Source of the DNA: DASWNP01 sp036399175
GTDB taxonomy: Bacteria; Acidobacteriota; Blastocatellia; Pyrinomonadales; Pyrinomonadaceae
DNA length: 64,000 nucleotides
NCBI GenBank assembly: GCA_036399175.1
Contig: DASWNP010000052.1
Location: forward strand, 1 to 64,000
Direction of reading: 5' to 3'
Part shown: piece after piece, positions 43,387 to 51,267 of the stretch
Numbering within the stretch: position 1 is the first letter of the stretch
How the letters are laid out: each line of letters begins with the position of its first letter
Notes under the pieces: model-generated
The model's database searches: none
What the model saw: the letters and a program-made list of their open reading frames with translations, nothing else
Told to the model about the DNA's origin: nothing
Position numbers and translations under genes: made by a program

Positions 43387-44157
43387 CTATTCCTCCGATT
43401 TTTTAGCTACGCAGATAATTGAAAGCCCGAACGGTAGATAGCCAATCTTGAGCTTGAGCAGGAGGGCTTCGCTCAGCAGCGTCCGGGTCAGCGCACGGTT
43501 AAGCCAGCCTAAGCTCGGCGGAAGGGGCTTCACGTCCGACCCCTTCTCGGCCAGACCGATGCGCTTCAGAATCAGCCGTCTGAGCACTGCCACAGGAAAC
43601 AGTATGCTGTTGGCGTAAGAGGCACGTAAGACTTTGAACCCGGCGCTGTCCATCTTCTCTTTGAGTTGACCGAGAGTGTATCGGCGCTGCGAGTCGAGCG
43701 CTGCGTCGTGGCCGCTTCTCATCCATTCATAGGCGGCCACCCTGACGAAAGCGAAGCCGCCCGGGCGCAGTACGCGGTGCATTTCGCTCAGGGCGGACGC
43801 GTCCGAACCTTCGCCCGGCAGTTGCACCAGGACATCGAAGCTCGTCACGAGGTCGAAGACAGAATCGCCGAACGGCAAGTGTTCCGCGGAAGCTTGGGCG
43901 AGGTGTTTATGCCCGCGCTGGCGGCAAAATCTGAGAGCCTCCGGAGCTACGTCGATGCCTATCACCTCTCCGCGCCCTGCGTAGCGCGCAAGCCATGAGA
44001 GCATCCCGCCCGTGCCGCACCCGGCATCGAGAATGACTCTATCCTGCGCAGGTGGACACACGGGGTCGAGCAGGACGGCCGTAATCTCCCGCATGCCGAG
44101 AAACCACCAGAAGCTCTCTTCGAGAGAATATAAGTCTGCGTAGTCCTCTGCCTTCAC
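43387..44157 (-). CDS. Class I SAM-dependent methyltransferase
   Basis: A 256-aa methyltransferase. Motif I is ILDAGCGTGGMLSWLA, motif II IGIDVAPEAL, and motif III FDLVTSFDVLVQLP, typical of the Methyltransf_11 group. The N-terminal YADLYSLEESFWWFLGMREI is a pattern often seen in glycan- or lipid-linked methyltransferases. It converges on the aminotransferase gene with a 4-bp gap and probably belongs functionally to the same surface-glycan cluster. Confidence 0.85.
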   Translation of the reverse strand: MKAEDYADLYSLEESFWWFLGMREITAVLLDPVCPPAQDRVILDAGCGTGGMLSWLARYAGRGEVIGIDVAPEALRFCRQRGHKHLAQASAEHLPFGDSVFDLVTSFDVLVQLPGEGSDASALSEMHRVLRPGGFAFVRVAAYEWMRSGHDAALDSQRRYTLGQLKEKMDSAGFKVLRASYANSILFPVAVLRRLILKRIGLAEKGSDVKPLPPSLGWLNRALTRTLLSEALLLKLKIGYLPFGLSIICVAKKSEE

Positions 44158-44291
44158 GTCCCTTCCTTCTTATCCGGGCGACTGTGCGGCACTGTCTGCG
44201 CCCGCAGAGTCCGCCTTCTCGCCCGTCGAAGATCATGGCAGGCGTCGAAGTGAAATTTAACTTCTAACTCTTTCTATCTACGATTCGCAGA

Positions 44292-46166
44292 TTACCTCTT
44301 TTTGTCGAGCACCGTGCGGGCGACGGCGAGCGTCGCGGTGGCGCGCGGAGATTCGGCTGTGAAGCTTCGAGCCAGCTCGACGGCGCGGTTGAAGTCGTCT
44401 CTGGCAAGCGCGGTGAAGATGCCGCCGAGGTCGAAGCTCTCGATGTTGAAGTTCATCGTCATCGCGCCTTCTTTGAACTTGACGCGGACGGTGAGACCGC
44501 CGTCCTCGCCCGTGAAGGCCGAGACGGCGTTGGCCGATTTGACGACCTCGGCCATCGCGTCCCAGGCGCGTGCGCGGTCAAGCTCGAAGAGTTGTGTGAC
44601 GATGGAGAGAAGGGCGCGCGTGCGGTCGGGCGAAGCGGGGTCGATGCGGCGCGCTTCGGTTGTGGCCTCTTCGAGAATCTCGATGGCGCGTCCGGCTTCC
44701 GCCTTGCCGAGCAGGCGCGCGGCCTCGGTCATGCCCCACGTGCGCTGCACGCTCGAAAGCTCGCCCGAGCGCGCGAAACGCAGAGCATCCTCGGCATTCT
44801 TATCTCGAATAGCACTGCTGACGGCGCGGAAATCCATAAAGGCGCGCATCTGTCGGCGCACGTCGAGGTCTTCAATCTTATCGACGAACTCGCGGGCGCG
44901 CGCATCCTTCTGCTCGGCGGCGGCCATCGCGGCCTGCACGTAGATTTGGTCGCGCTCCTCGGCGGTCTTGGCGCGGTTGAGGCGGTCGAGGCTCTCCTGC
45001 ACGCGGTCGCGGTTCGGGTCTTCGGGCACGAGGCCGCGCGTCAGGGCAGACTCATCGACGTGCCGGTCGTCTTCGCGCGCATCGGGCTGGAGGGCTGCGA
45101 GCTGCGCGCGGAGGGCTGGCGCTTTGTCGGGTGCGTGCTGCTCGAAGAGCGGGGCGAGGCGCGCGATGACGGAATGCTTACCCTTGCGTCCGGCAGATGT
45201 CTTGTCCTGTTCGGGCGGCGGCGTCGGACGAAGCAGGACTGTCGCGGCGGTCTGCAAGAAAGCCGCGCGAAGCTGCGCGGGCAGGTCTGCGGGCGGCGAG
45301 TTGTCGTCTCGCCAACGGCGCGTGTGGCCGCCGCCGTTGCGACTGAAGGTTAGGTAGAGATAGGGCGTGAAGACGTAGGATGAGAGCAGCGAGACGGTGT
45401 TGGCGTCCGAGGCCGGGTCGAGCGCGACGCGCGAGAGAAGCGCCGTGTAACGCTGGTCGGCCGCCGCCGCGTTCTTCTCTCGCAGCTTGTCGAGAAAATT
45501 CATGCCGAAGACGTTGACCGGATAGAGCCCTGTATCGCCAATCTGCATCGCGCTCTCGACGTTGCCCTCTTCGAGCAACTGCCGCGCAAGACTCATACGC
45601 TGCTCGACGTTGGCGGGCGGCTCGTCCGGGTTAAAGACGGCGGGCGTCGCGGCGGGCTGATTCGTCGCGCTCGCCTCCTGCTTTCTCGCCTCTTCCATCT
45701 TTGCCAGAAACTCTTCGCCGAGCTGTCGGTCGCGCCGCGCGGCGAGGCGCAGCACTTCGGGACGCGCGCTCGGAAGCGAACGCGACGCGGAGCTTCCGCG
45801 CGACGCCTGTATAGCACGCCTCTCATCCTCCGTCCGCCGCGCATTCTCCACGTCAGCCGCCTCGGCAGCCTCCCACGCGCGCCTGAACAGCGCGCGCGCA
45901 CGCTCCGCATCCGTCTCCCACAAAGCATCTGCGGCGCGCGCCTGCACGCGCGCACGCAAAGTCTGGTCGCGGAAGTTGCGTGCCTCGTCGGCCAGAGAAG
46001 TGACGAGCGTGATGGCGGCGTTGCGGCGGACTTCGACGAGCGGGTCGGCGTCGGCAGTCGCCGTGCGCGGCGTCCGTTTGGGCTTGGCGGGAGTTTGCGC
46101 GAAGGTCGGGAGCGCGAAGGCGACGATAAAGAGCGCGAGGAAGCTTTGACGAACCTGTCGAGCCAT
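44292..46166 (-). CDS. Secreted alpha-helical hypothetical protein (624 aa)
   Basis: A signal peptide (MARQVRQSFLALFIVAFALP...TFAQ) is followed by an Arg/Glu/Ala-rich helical protein with many TPR/HEAT-like segments (DALWETDAERARALFRRAWE, EAARLLGKAEAGRAIEILE). I recognise no catalytic motif. Start at MARQVRQ (46166) with GGAGG just upstream; the longer frame has no signal. Similar proteins occur in Acidobacteriota, but their role is unknown to me. The 370 bp upstream holds only a possible hairpin near 46428-46462 (GCGCCGCG/CGCGGCGC). Confidence 0.75.
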   Translation of the reverse strand: MARQVRQSFLALFIVAFALPTFAQTPAKPKRTPRTATADADPLVEVRRNAAITLVTSLADEARNFRDQTLRARVQARAADALWETDAERARALFRRAWEAAEAADVENARRTEDERRAIQASRGSSASRSLPSARPEVLRLAARRDRQLGEEFLAKMEEARKQEASATNQPAATPAVFNPDEPPANVEQRMSLARQLLEEGNVESAMQIGDTGLYPVNVFGMNFLDKLREKNAAAADQRYTALLSRVALDPASDANTVSLLSSYVFTPYLYLTFSRNGGGHTRRWRDDNSPPADLPAQLRAAFLQTAATVLLRPTPPPEQDKTSAGRKGKHSVIARLAPLFEQHAPDKAPALRAQLAALQPDAREDDRHVDESALTRGLVPEDPNRDRVQESLDRLNRAKTAEERDQIYVQAAMAAAEQKDARAREFVDKIEDLDVRRQMRAFMDFRAVSSAIRDKNAEDALRFARSGELSSVQRTWGMTEAARLLGKAEAGRAIEILEEATTEARRIDPASPDRTRALLSIVTQLFELDRARAWDAMAEVVKSANAVSAFTGEDGGLTVRVKFKEGAMTMNFNIESFDLGGIFTALARDDFNRAVELARSFTAESPRATATLAVARTVLDKKR

Positions 46167-46536
46167 TTTCCCTCCAAAGGCCGCGCGGGAGACCCTCGTC
46201 CCTTGCGCGGCGAAAGGTTTCAGAATTGTCTTAATCGAATGACGGAAGGGCGAACGGGCAGAGCAGAGTTCGTCCCGCCCGTCTGCTTCGAGATAAGAGC
46301 CTACACGCGCTCGCCCGCGCGATGTTCCGAAAAATCCGGCCTCGGGCGGCGCGCCAAATCCGACCCGGCGCAAAACTGATTTACGGACGTGAGGATAATT
46401 TTGTTCGCTCGGATACGCAAACGAAAGCGCCGCGCAGGGAATCAATCCTCACGCGGCGCGACATTCATGCGAAAGCTTCAGACAGAGACGTTCGGCTGAA
46501 AGCTGACTGCCGACAGGCTGAAAGCTCCCAGTCTTC

Positions 46537-47106
46537 TCAGACGGCGACGACCTCTATCTGCGGGTCAACCTCCTGTTGAATCATCCCCTCGATAGCCATC
46601 AGCGTCCCCGAGATTGAACTCGGGCAACTGCCGCACGCGCCCTGATACCGGATTTTGAGCGTGTCCTCTTCGAGTCCGAGCACTTCGAGCCAGCCGCCGT
46701 CGCCCGCCAGCGCCGGACGAATCCGCTCGTCAAGTATCTCGTTGATACGCAGCAGACGCGGGTCGTCGCTCATCAGCGCGCCGAGCGCGCCGCCCACACC
46801 CTCGCTCGCAGCCGCCGCCGCGCCCGCGCCGTTCCGGACGGCTTCGGCGGCGCGAATCGGCACGGCCAGTCGCGGCAGAAGGTCGTCCCAGTCGGCCTGC
46901 TCCTCCTTCTCGACCGTCAGCATCCTATCCATGTAAAAGACCGACGCGACCTCCCCGACCTCGAACAGCGCGCGCCCCAGAGGGTCAGCCGCCGCCTCCT
47001 CCGCGCTCGAAAACGAACGCGCCGCCCCCTGCGTCAGAGGCTCTTTCAGAATAAACTTCACCGCGTTCGGATTCGGCGTCTCCTCGATATTATCAATCTT
47101 TGGCAT
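46537..47106 (-). CDS. NifU-domain iron-sulfur scaffold/carrier protein (Nfu type)
   Basis: A 189-aa protein with an N-terminal Nfu domain (about 1-85, EETPNPNAVKFILKEPL) and a C-terminal NifU domain (about 118-189, with GACGSCPSSISGTLMAIEG). The CGSC Cys pair binds a 4Fe-4S cluster that is passed to client proteins. ATG at 47106 preferred over TTG 47112. A Gly/Ala-rich linker joins the domains. Confidence 0.92.
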   Translation of the reverse strand: MPKIDNIEETPNPNAVKFILKEPLTQGAARSFSSAEEAAADPLGRALFEVGEVASVFYMDRMLTVEKEEQADWDDLLPRLAVPIRAAEAVRNGAGAAAAASEGVGGALGALMSDDPRLLRINEILDERIRPALAGDGGWLEVLGLEEDTLKIRYQGACGSCPSSISGTLMAIEGMIQQEVDPQIEVVAV

Positions 47107-47172
47107 TTCCAACTCTCCCTCGAAATGATTGCTTCACGAAATAATCTCTCTTCTTTAGATGCCGATGCGGCA

Positions 47173-47469
47173 TTAATAGTGATAACGCGCTTGAAGAAAA
47201 TCTATTCTTTCTTCACTAATTAGATAAACGATTCGATGTTCCTGAGTTAAGCGACGCGACCATGCGCCGGCCAGCAAATATTTCAACGGCTCCGGCTTGC
47301 CTAGCCCTATAAACGGGTCGCGCATCACAGCCTCAATCAAATCAAAAGCTCTCAGCGCAACCCTGCGGTCTGTTTCTACCCAGTAACGTAAATCTTCGAT
47401 GAACTCCGGATGGAACGCCGCCACACGCTCCTTTTTCTTTGAGGACGGAGCTTTACTCTTTTTCGCCAA
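47173..47469 (-). CDS. yoeB: YoeB/Txe family toxin of a type II toxin-antitoxin pair
   Basis: A 98-aa ribosome-dependent mRNA interferase. The core ERVAAFHPEFIEDLRYW and following residues carry the RelE-fold catalytic residues: Glu in KPEPLK, Arg in SRRLTQEHRIVY, and His in the final YHY. I infer a TTG start at 47469 with AAGGAG 7 nt upstream, which overlaps the antitoxin stop; a longer ATG at 47496 is possible. The antitoxin gene lies immediately upstream, so the pair is translationally coupled. Confidence 0.85.
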   Translation of the reverse strand: MAKKSKAPSSKKKERVAAFHPEFIEDLRYWVETDRRVALRAFDLIEAVMRDPFIGLGKPEPLKYLLAGAWSRRLTQEHRIVYLISEERIDFLQARYHY

Positions 47470-47740
47470 GCCCAAGCTCCTTACGCAAAGATGCAACAGT
47501 CTTTGCTTTTGGCTTCTGAGCCCTAGCTCGATTCAGAGCAGTCAATAGCCGTTCTACATTCTTTGGAGACCTGAGAAGATGTGCCGTTTCCATTAAGCCC
47601 GACAACTCTTCGGCAGACACCAGCGCCACATCATTCGAGCCGCGACGGTTAATTATGACAATCTCCTGATTTTTAGCCACCTCATCACAAAGCTTGGCTA
47701 AATTAGCGCGTGCGCGTGTGTATGTCGTCTGAATGGGCAT
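47453..47740 (-). CDS. yefM: YefM/Phd family antitoxin
   Basis: A 95-aa antitoxin. The Phd/YefM DNA-binding domain is MPIQTTYTRARANLAKLCDE, then VIINRRGSNDVALVSAEE and LMETAHLLRSPKN. The C-terminal tail is disordered and Lys-rich and expected to bind and block the toxin. Start at 47740. The toxin follows with overlap. A TGTACA-type operator lies 20 nt upstream, so the complex should repress its own promoter. Confidence 0.9.
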   Translation of the reverse strand: MPIQTTYTRARANLAKLCDEVAKNQEIVIINRRGSNDVALVSAEELSGLMETAHLLRSPKNVERLLTALNRARAQKPKAKTVASLRKELGLGEKE

Positions 47741-47759
47741 AAACGTACCTTTGAAGCTA

Positions 47760-47778
47760 TGTACAGTGATACTGTACA
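47760..47778. promoter_or_regulatory. YefM-YoeB operator
   Basis: TGTACAGTGATACTGTACA has perfect 8-bp arms around GAT and contains two TGTACA hexamers, the motif known for the E. coli YefM-YoeB operator. On the minus strand a -35-like TTGCCT precedes it, and the -10-like TACAGT lies inside it, about 20 bp before the antitoxin ATG. Confidence 0.8.
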
Positions 47779-47947
47779 CGCGAAAGGTAGCGTTAGGCAA
47801 GATGCTCTGAAAGGATGAAGCGCCAATCTTCTCGCTTCAAAGCTCATGGCGGCGGCTGTGCTCAGCAAAACGTAGTCTCTGCCGTTCAAGTCGCTTGAGG
47901 ACTATTGCCGTGCTTTCGGGGCGTCTCGCTCGCCTGCTGAAATTTGG

Positions 47948-48057
47948 TTGTCAAAAATGTGCCGAGGGGGTATATTCAAAACCCTCGCTTGTCCCCCTTC
48001 TACAGGTGAGACAAGTTGAGACAAAAGGCAGATGGTAGCGAGGGCCATCTGCCTTTT
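47948..48057 (+). ncRNA. Candidate small RNA or attenuated leader upstream of bshA
   Basis: A near-consensus promoter (TTGTCA 47948-47953, 17-bp spacer, TATATT 47971-47976) predicts a start near 47982. Seventy-five nucleotides later is a perfect 13-bp hairpin AAAAGGCAGATGG/CCATCTGCCTTTT (48023-48057) with T-rich descending arm. The 5' end CCCTCGC (47982-47988) is exactly complementary to GCGAGGG in the terminator loop (48038-48044), and CTTGTC pairs with GACAAG (48010-48015). It could be an independent ~75-nt RNA or a leader controlling bshA. I do not match it to a known riboswitch. Confidence 0.55.
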
Positions 48058-48063
48058 GCTATA

Positions 48064-48160
48064 TTCAGAGGTCAGAGGTCAGGGGTCAGAGGTTAGTAAA
48101 AGCCAAGACCAGAGTTTGGCTTTTGTCTTTGACTGACCTCTGACCTCTGGCCTCTTTCAC
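48064..48160. repeat. Heptamer hairpin element (GAGGTCA word) before bshA
   Basis: The left arm (48066-48093) has GAGGTCA/GGGGTCA units, and the right arm (48132-48159) is inverted (TGACCTC, TGGCCTC). The core is AAAGCCAAGACCAGAG then TTTGGCTTTTGTCTTT. The right arm ends 5 nt before the bshA ATG. Confidence 0.88.
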
Positions 48161-48163
48161 ATT

Positions 48164-49315
48164 ATGAACATCGGCATTACTGTCTATCCGACCTACGGCG
48201 GAAGCGGCATCGTCGGCTCAGAGCTTGGCAAGGAGCTGGCGCAGCGCGGGCATACCGTGCATTTCATCTCTTCCGCGCTGCCGACGCGCCTCACACAGCT
48301 CAACGAGCGCGTGCGCTTTCACGAAGTCGAGATGATGTCGTATCCGCTCTTCGAGCATCAGCCCTACACGCTGGCGCTGGCGACGAAGATGTCCGATGTC
48401 GCGCAGAGCGAGAATCTCGACCTGCTGCACGTTCACTATGCCATCCCGCATTCCATCAGCGCCATCCTCGCGCGCGAATCGCTCGCCCCGCAGAGGCGTC
48501 TGCCCGTCATCACCACGCTGCACGGCACAGACATCACGCTCGTCGGCGCAGACCGCTCGTATCTTCCGATTACGCGCTACGGCATCGCGCAGTCAGACGG
48601 CGTAACGGCCGTCTCGCATTATCTCAAGCGCGTCACGGCAGAGACTTTCCAGTTCGACCACATCGCCGTCATCCCAAACTTCATCTGCGGTTCAGATTAT
48701 CAGCGACACTCGATGCCCGACCTGCGCCGGGAGCTTGCGCCCGGCGGCGAGCCGCTGCTCGTCCACGTCTCGAATTTTCGTCCGGTGAAGCGTCCGGTCG
48801 ATTGCGTGGAGATTCTGGCGCGGGTGCGCGCGAGCGGCGTTGAGGCGCGGCTCGTGATGGTGGGCGACGGCAGCGAGCGCGGACACGCCGAGCATCGCGC
48901 GCGTTGTCTGAAGGTGGACGAGCATTGCGTCTTCGTCGGCAAGCAGCCGCGCATCGTCGATTATCTCTCGGCCTCCGACGTGCTGCTGCTGCCCTCCGAG
49001 CAGGAGTCGTTCGGACTGGCCGCGCTCGAAGCTCTGGCCTGCGAAGTGCCGGTCATCGCCTCGCGCGTCGGCGGCATCCCGGAGGTCGTCACCGACGGCG
49101 AGACCGGATGCCTCAGCGAAGTCGGCGACATAGAAAAGATGAGCGCCGACGCCGCGCGTCTGCTCAGAGACGAAGCGACGCGCCGAGAGATGGGCGCGCG
49201 CGCGCGCCAGTCCGCCGTCTCGCGCTACAGCACAGACCTCGTCATTCCTCAGTACCTCGATTTTTATGAGCGCGTCATCGCCGCGTCGAACAACGCCGCC
49301 GCCGCTACGAAGTGA
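48164..49315 (+). CDS. bshA: N-acetyl-alpha-D-glucosaminyl L-malate synthase BshA
   Basis: A 383-aa GT4 glycosyltransferase that attaches GlcNAc to L-malate, the first step of bacillithiol synthesis. It begins MNIGITVYPTYGGSGIVGSE, typical of BshA, and keeps HGTDITLVG, SNFRPVKRPVD, the acceptor/UDP-binding EQESFGLAALEALACEVPVI and SRVGGIPEVV. bshB1 lies at 37442. The ATG is preceded by a repeat arm without Shine-Dalgarno. The endonuclease III-like gene overlaps its end. Confidence 0.92.
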   Translation: MNIGITVYPTYGGSGIVGSELGKELAQRGHTVHFISSALPTRLTQLNERVRFHEVEMMSYPLFEHQPYTLALATKMSDVAQSENLDLLHVHYAIPHSISAILARESLAPQRRLPVITTLHGTDITLVGADRSYLPITRYGIAQSDGVTAVSHYLKRVTAETFQFDHIAVIPNFICGSDYQRHSMPDLRRELAPGGEPLLVHVSNFRPVKRPVDCVEILARVRASGVEARLVMVGDGSERGHAEHRARCLKVDEHCVFVGKQPRIVDYLSASDVLLLPSEQESFGLAALEALACEVPVIASRVGGIPEVVTDGETGCLSEVGDIEKMSADAARLLRDEATRREMGARARQSAVSRYSTDLVIPQYLDFYERVIAASNNAAAATK

Positions 49316-49991
49316 GCGCGAAGAGGCTTCGCTCGAAGAGAAGCCGATTCGCTACATCGTGCAGAATCTGGAGCGCACCTACGGCGTGCCCGAGAACCGG
49401 CGCACCTCCAACCCGCTCGACATGCTCATCCAGATTATCCTCTCGCAGGCCACCACCGACACCAATTCCGAACGTACCTTCGCCGCCCTCAAAAAGCGTT
49501 TCCCCGATTGGGATGCGCTGCTTCGCGCACGCACTCAGACAGTCGCCGACACGATTCGCTCCGGCGGTCTCGCCAACCAGAAGGCCGCCGTCATCCGCGA
49601 CCTCCTGCGGCAGATAAAAGAACGCGAAGGCACCCTCACGCTCTCCTTCCTTCAAGACCTTTCGACCGAAGAAGCGACCGATTACCTCTCGCAGTTTCGC
49701 GGCATCGGCCCCAAGACCATCGCCTGCACGCTGCTCTTCGCCCTCCACAAAGAGACCTTCCCCCTCGACACGCACATCTTCCGCGTCCTTCGCCGCGTCG
49801 GCCTCATCCCACGAAAATGCACCGACCGCCGCGCCCACGAAATTATGAACAGCCGCGTCCCCGAAGGAAAATTCTACTCCTTCCACGTCAACCTCATCCG
49901 TCACGGCCGCGCCCTCTGCCGCCCACGCGAACCCCTCTGCGAGCGCTGCCCCATCGTCGAATACTGCGACTACGGACAGAGCATCATATAA
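49266..49991 (+). CDS. Endonuclease III-like HhH-GPD DNA glycosylase
   Basis: A 241-aa base-excision repair enzyme. The HhH motif FRGIGPKTIACTLLFAL carries the catalytic Lys; PLDTHIFRVLRRVGL carries the catalytic Asp. The 4Fe-4S cluster Cys are in CRPREPLCERCPIVEYC (C-x6-C-x2-C-x5-C). The first ~25 residues overlap the 3' end of bshA in another frame and look unlike the family, so the true start may be later, but no better ATG is available. Nth versus MutY: no MutY C-terminal domain is present. Confidence 0.88.
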   Translation: MSASSPRRTTPPPLRSEREEASLEEKPIRYIVQNLERTYGVPENRRTSNPLDMLIQIILSQATTDTNSERTFAALKKRFPDWDALLRARTQTVADTIRSGGLANQKAAVIRDLLRQIKEREGTLTLSFLQDLSTEEATDYLSQFRGIGPKTIACTLLFALHKETFPLDTHIFRVLRRVGLIPRKCTDRRAHEIMNSRVPEGKFYSFHVNLIRHGRALCRPREPLCERCPIVEYCDYGQSII

Positions 49992-49996
49992 AATGA

Positions 49997-50077
49997 GTTT
50001 TCAGTTTTCGGTTTTCAGTTTTCAGAAAAGGGACGGAACTCTTCTGCTAAAAACTGAAAACCGAAAACTGAAAACTG
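49997..50077. repeat. Heptamer hairpin element (TTTTCAG word), ORF-less
   Basis: The left arm GTTTTCAGTTTTCGGTTTTC (49997-50025) and the right arm with AAAACTG and AAAACCG units (50047-50077) are complementary. The core is AAAAGGGACGGAACTCTTCTG. Word family identical to the pair that flanks the four-helix-bundle gene at 6.9-7.4 kb. The right arm ends 4 nt before the NYN-domain ATG. Confidence 0.9.
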
Positions 50078-50080
50078 ATT

Positions 50081-50563
50081 ATGTCGTATCTCGTCGATGG
50101 CAATAATGTGATGGCGCAGCGCGTCGGGTGGCACAGGGACAGGACGGGGGCGCGGCGCAGGTTGATGGAGGAGTTGGCGCGTTTCGCGGGGCGGGCGGGG
50201 GCGCGTGTGTCGGTGGTGTTCGACGGTGCGCCGGAGGAGCATTTTCCTGACGGGGCGCGCTATCGGGGCATCCGGGTCTTTTACGCCGAGCGCGGGTCGA
50301 ACGCCGACGAGCGTATCAAGCGGATGGTGGAAGAGTCGCGTGAGCGTCGGACGCTGCGCGTCGTTACGTCTGACCGCGCGCTGGCCGATTACGTGCGTCT
50401 GTGCGGCGCGCAGGTCGTGCGCGCGGGGGAGTTTCGCCGACGCATCGAGGAGACGCAGGCCGGAAGTGAAGACGGCTCTGCGCCCGTTGAGCGACGCGAG
50501 GGCGTGCCCGACGCGGAGATGAATCAATGGATGCGCTATTTCGGAGTGGAGGAAGACGAATGA
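50081..50563 (+). CDS. NYN-domain (YacP/Rae1-like) RNase
   Basis: A 160-aa PIN/NYN-fold protein. It begins YLVDGNNVMAQRVGW with the first catalytic Asp. Further acidic positions are in SVVFDGAPEE, SNADERIKRM and VVTSDRALADYV. Bacillus Rae1/YacP members are ribosome-associated endoribonucleases. The C terminus is longer and acidic. No Shine-Dalgarno, because the repeat arm abuts the start; its stop lies just before another repeat. Confidence 0.85.
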   Translation: MSYLVDGNNVMAQRVGWHRDRTGARRRLMEELARFAGRAGARVSVVFDGAPEEHFPDGARYRGIRVFYAERGSNADERIKRMVEESRERRTLRVVTSDRALADYVRLCGAQVVRAGEFRRRIEETQAGSEDGSAPVERREGVPDAEMNQWMRYFGVEEDE

Positions 50564-50690
50564 AGAGTAAGTAGGAAATAGGAAGGCGGAAGGCGGAAAG
50601 CCTCTCAACTCTCTTGAGAGGCTTTCCCTAATCCTTCCGCCTTAATTCTCGCTCTTCATCCTTCATCCTTCCTACTTCCTCCTTGCTGTT
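50559..50690. repeat. Heptamer element (GGCGGAA/GGAAGGA words) with an internal terminator-like hairpin
   Basis: The left arm is AGTAAGTAGGAAATAGGAAG GCGGAAG and onward; the right arm is CTTCATCCTTCATCCTTCCT ACTTCC. The core GAAAGCCTCTC/GAGAGGCTTTC is a perfect 11-bp hairpin. The FKBP gene reads into it, so its last residues GSRKDEG are repeat-encoded. It lies between two convergent genes and may also terminate. Confidence 0.85.
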
Positions 50691-51114
50691 CGACTCGTTC
50701 GATGTCGAAGGTCAGGTCTTGGCCGGCGAGCGGGTGGTTGGCGTCGAGGGTGATGTGGGTGTCTGTAACGTCGGTGATGGCGACGGGAATCTGGTTGCCG
50801 TCGGGCAGTTGCATGAGAAGGTTCATGCCGACCTCGGGCTCGATTTCGCCGAGATTCATGCCTTCGCGCGGGACGGCCTGAACGAGCGTATCGACGCGCG
50901 GCCCGTAGGCGTCGTCGGACTGGATGTTGATGGTCTTCTTGTCGCCGACGTTCATGCCGCGCACGGCTTCGTCGAAGCCGGGGATGACCTGACCCGCGCC
51001 CACCTCGAACTCAAGCGGCTCGCCGCCCTCGGAACTGTCGAAAACCTCTCCGCTCTGGAGTCGCCCCGTGTAGTGAACCTGCACGGTATCGCCGTTTTTC
51101 GCCTCGTTTGCCAT
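50656..51114 (-). CDS. FKBP-type peptidyl-prolyl cis-trans isomerase (SlyD type)
   Basis: A 152-aa protein. The FKBP core (KNGDTVQVHYTGRLQSGEVF, then FEVGAGQVIPGFDEAVRGMN) is interrupted by an insert-in-flap domain typical of SlyD (about 65-125, DDAYGPRVDTLVQAVPREGM). There is no His-rich metal-binding tail. It acts as a prolyl isomerase and chaperone. The C terminus is encoded by heptamer repeats. Confidence 0.9.
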   Translation of the reverse strand: MANEAKNGDTVQVHYTGRLQSGEVFDSSEGGEPLEFEVGAGQVIPGFDEAVRGMNVGDKKTINIQSDDAYGPRVDTLVQAVPREGMNLGEIEPEVGMNLLMQLPDGNQIPVAITDVTDTHITLDANHPLAGQDLTFDIERVEQQGGSRKDEG

Positions 51115-51267
51115 AATCGTTTTGCTCCGGTTGTATTTGTTTCGGGAAGCATCGCATACTCGCAGGCGAAAAGCCAAGCCGGGTTTTGGTCGCCCAAAGC
51201 GAGTCCGGGCGAACTCGATGCCCTGCCGGGTCGCCGCCCGCTCGCCGAACGCTCGCGGAGAAAGCTT

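Noticed and set aside
47948..48057. Known riboswitch or SRP RNA
   Set aside because: The conserved bases of the classes I can recall (SRP GGAAG/AGCAGC domain, fluoride, preQ1, ZTP) are not visible, so it is reported only as a candidate RNA.
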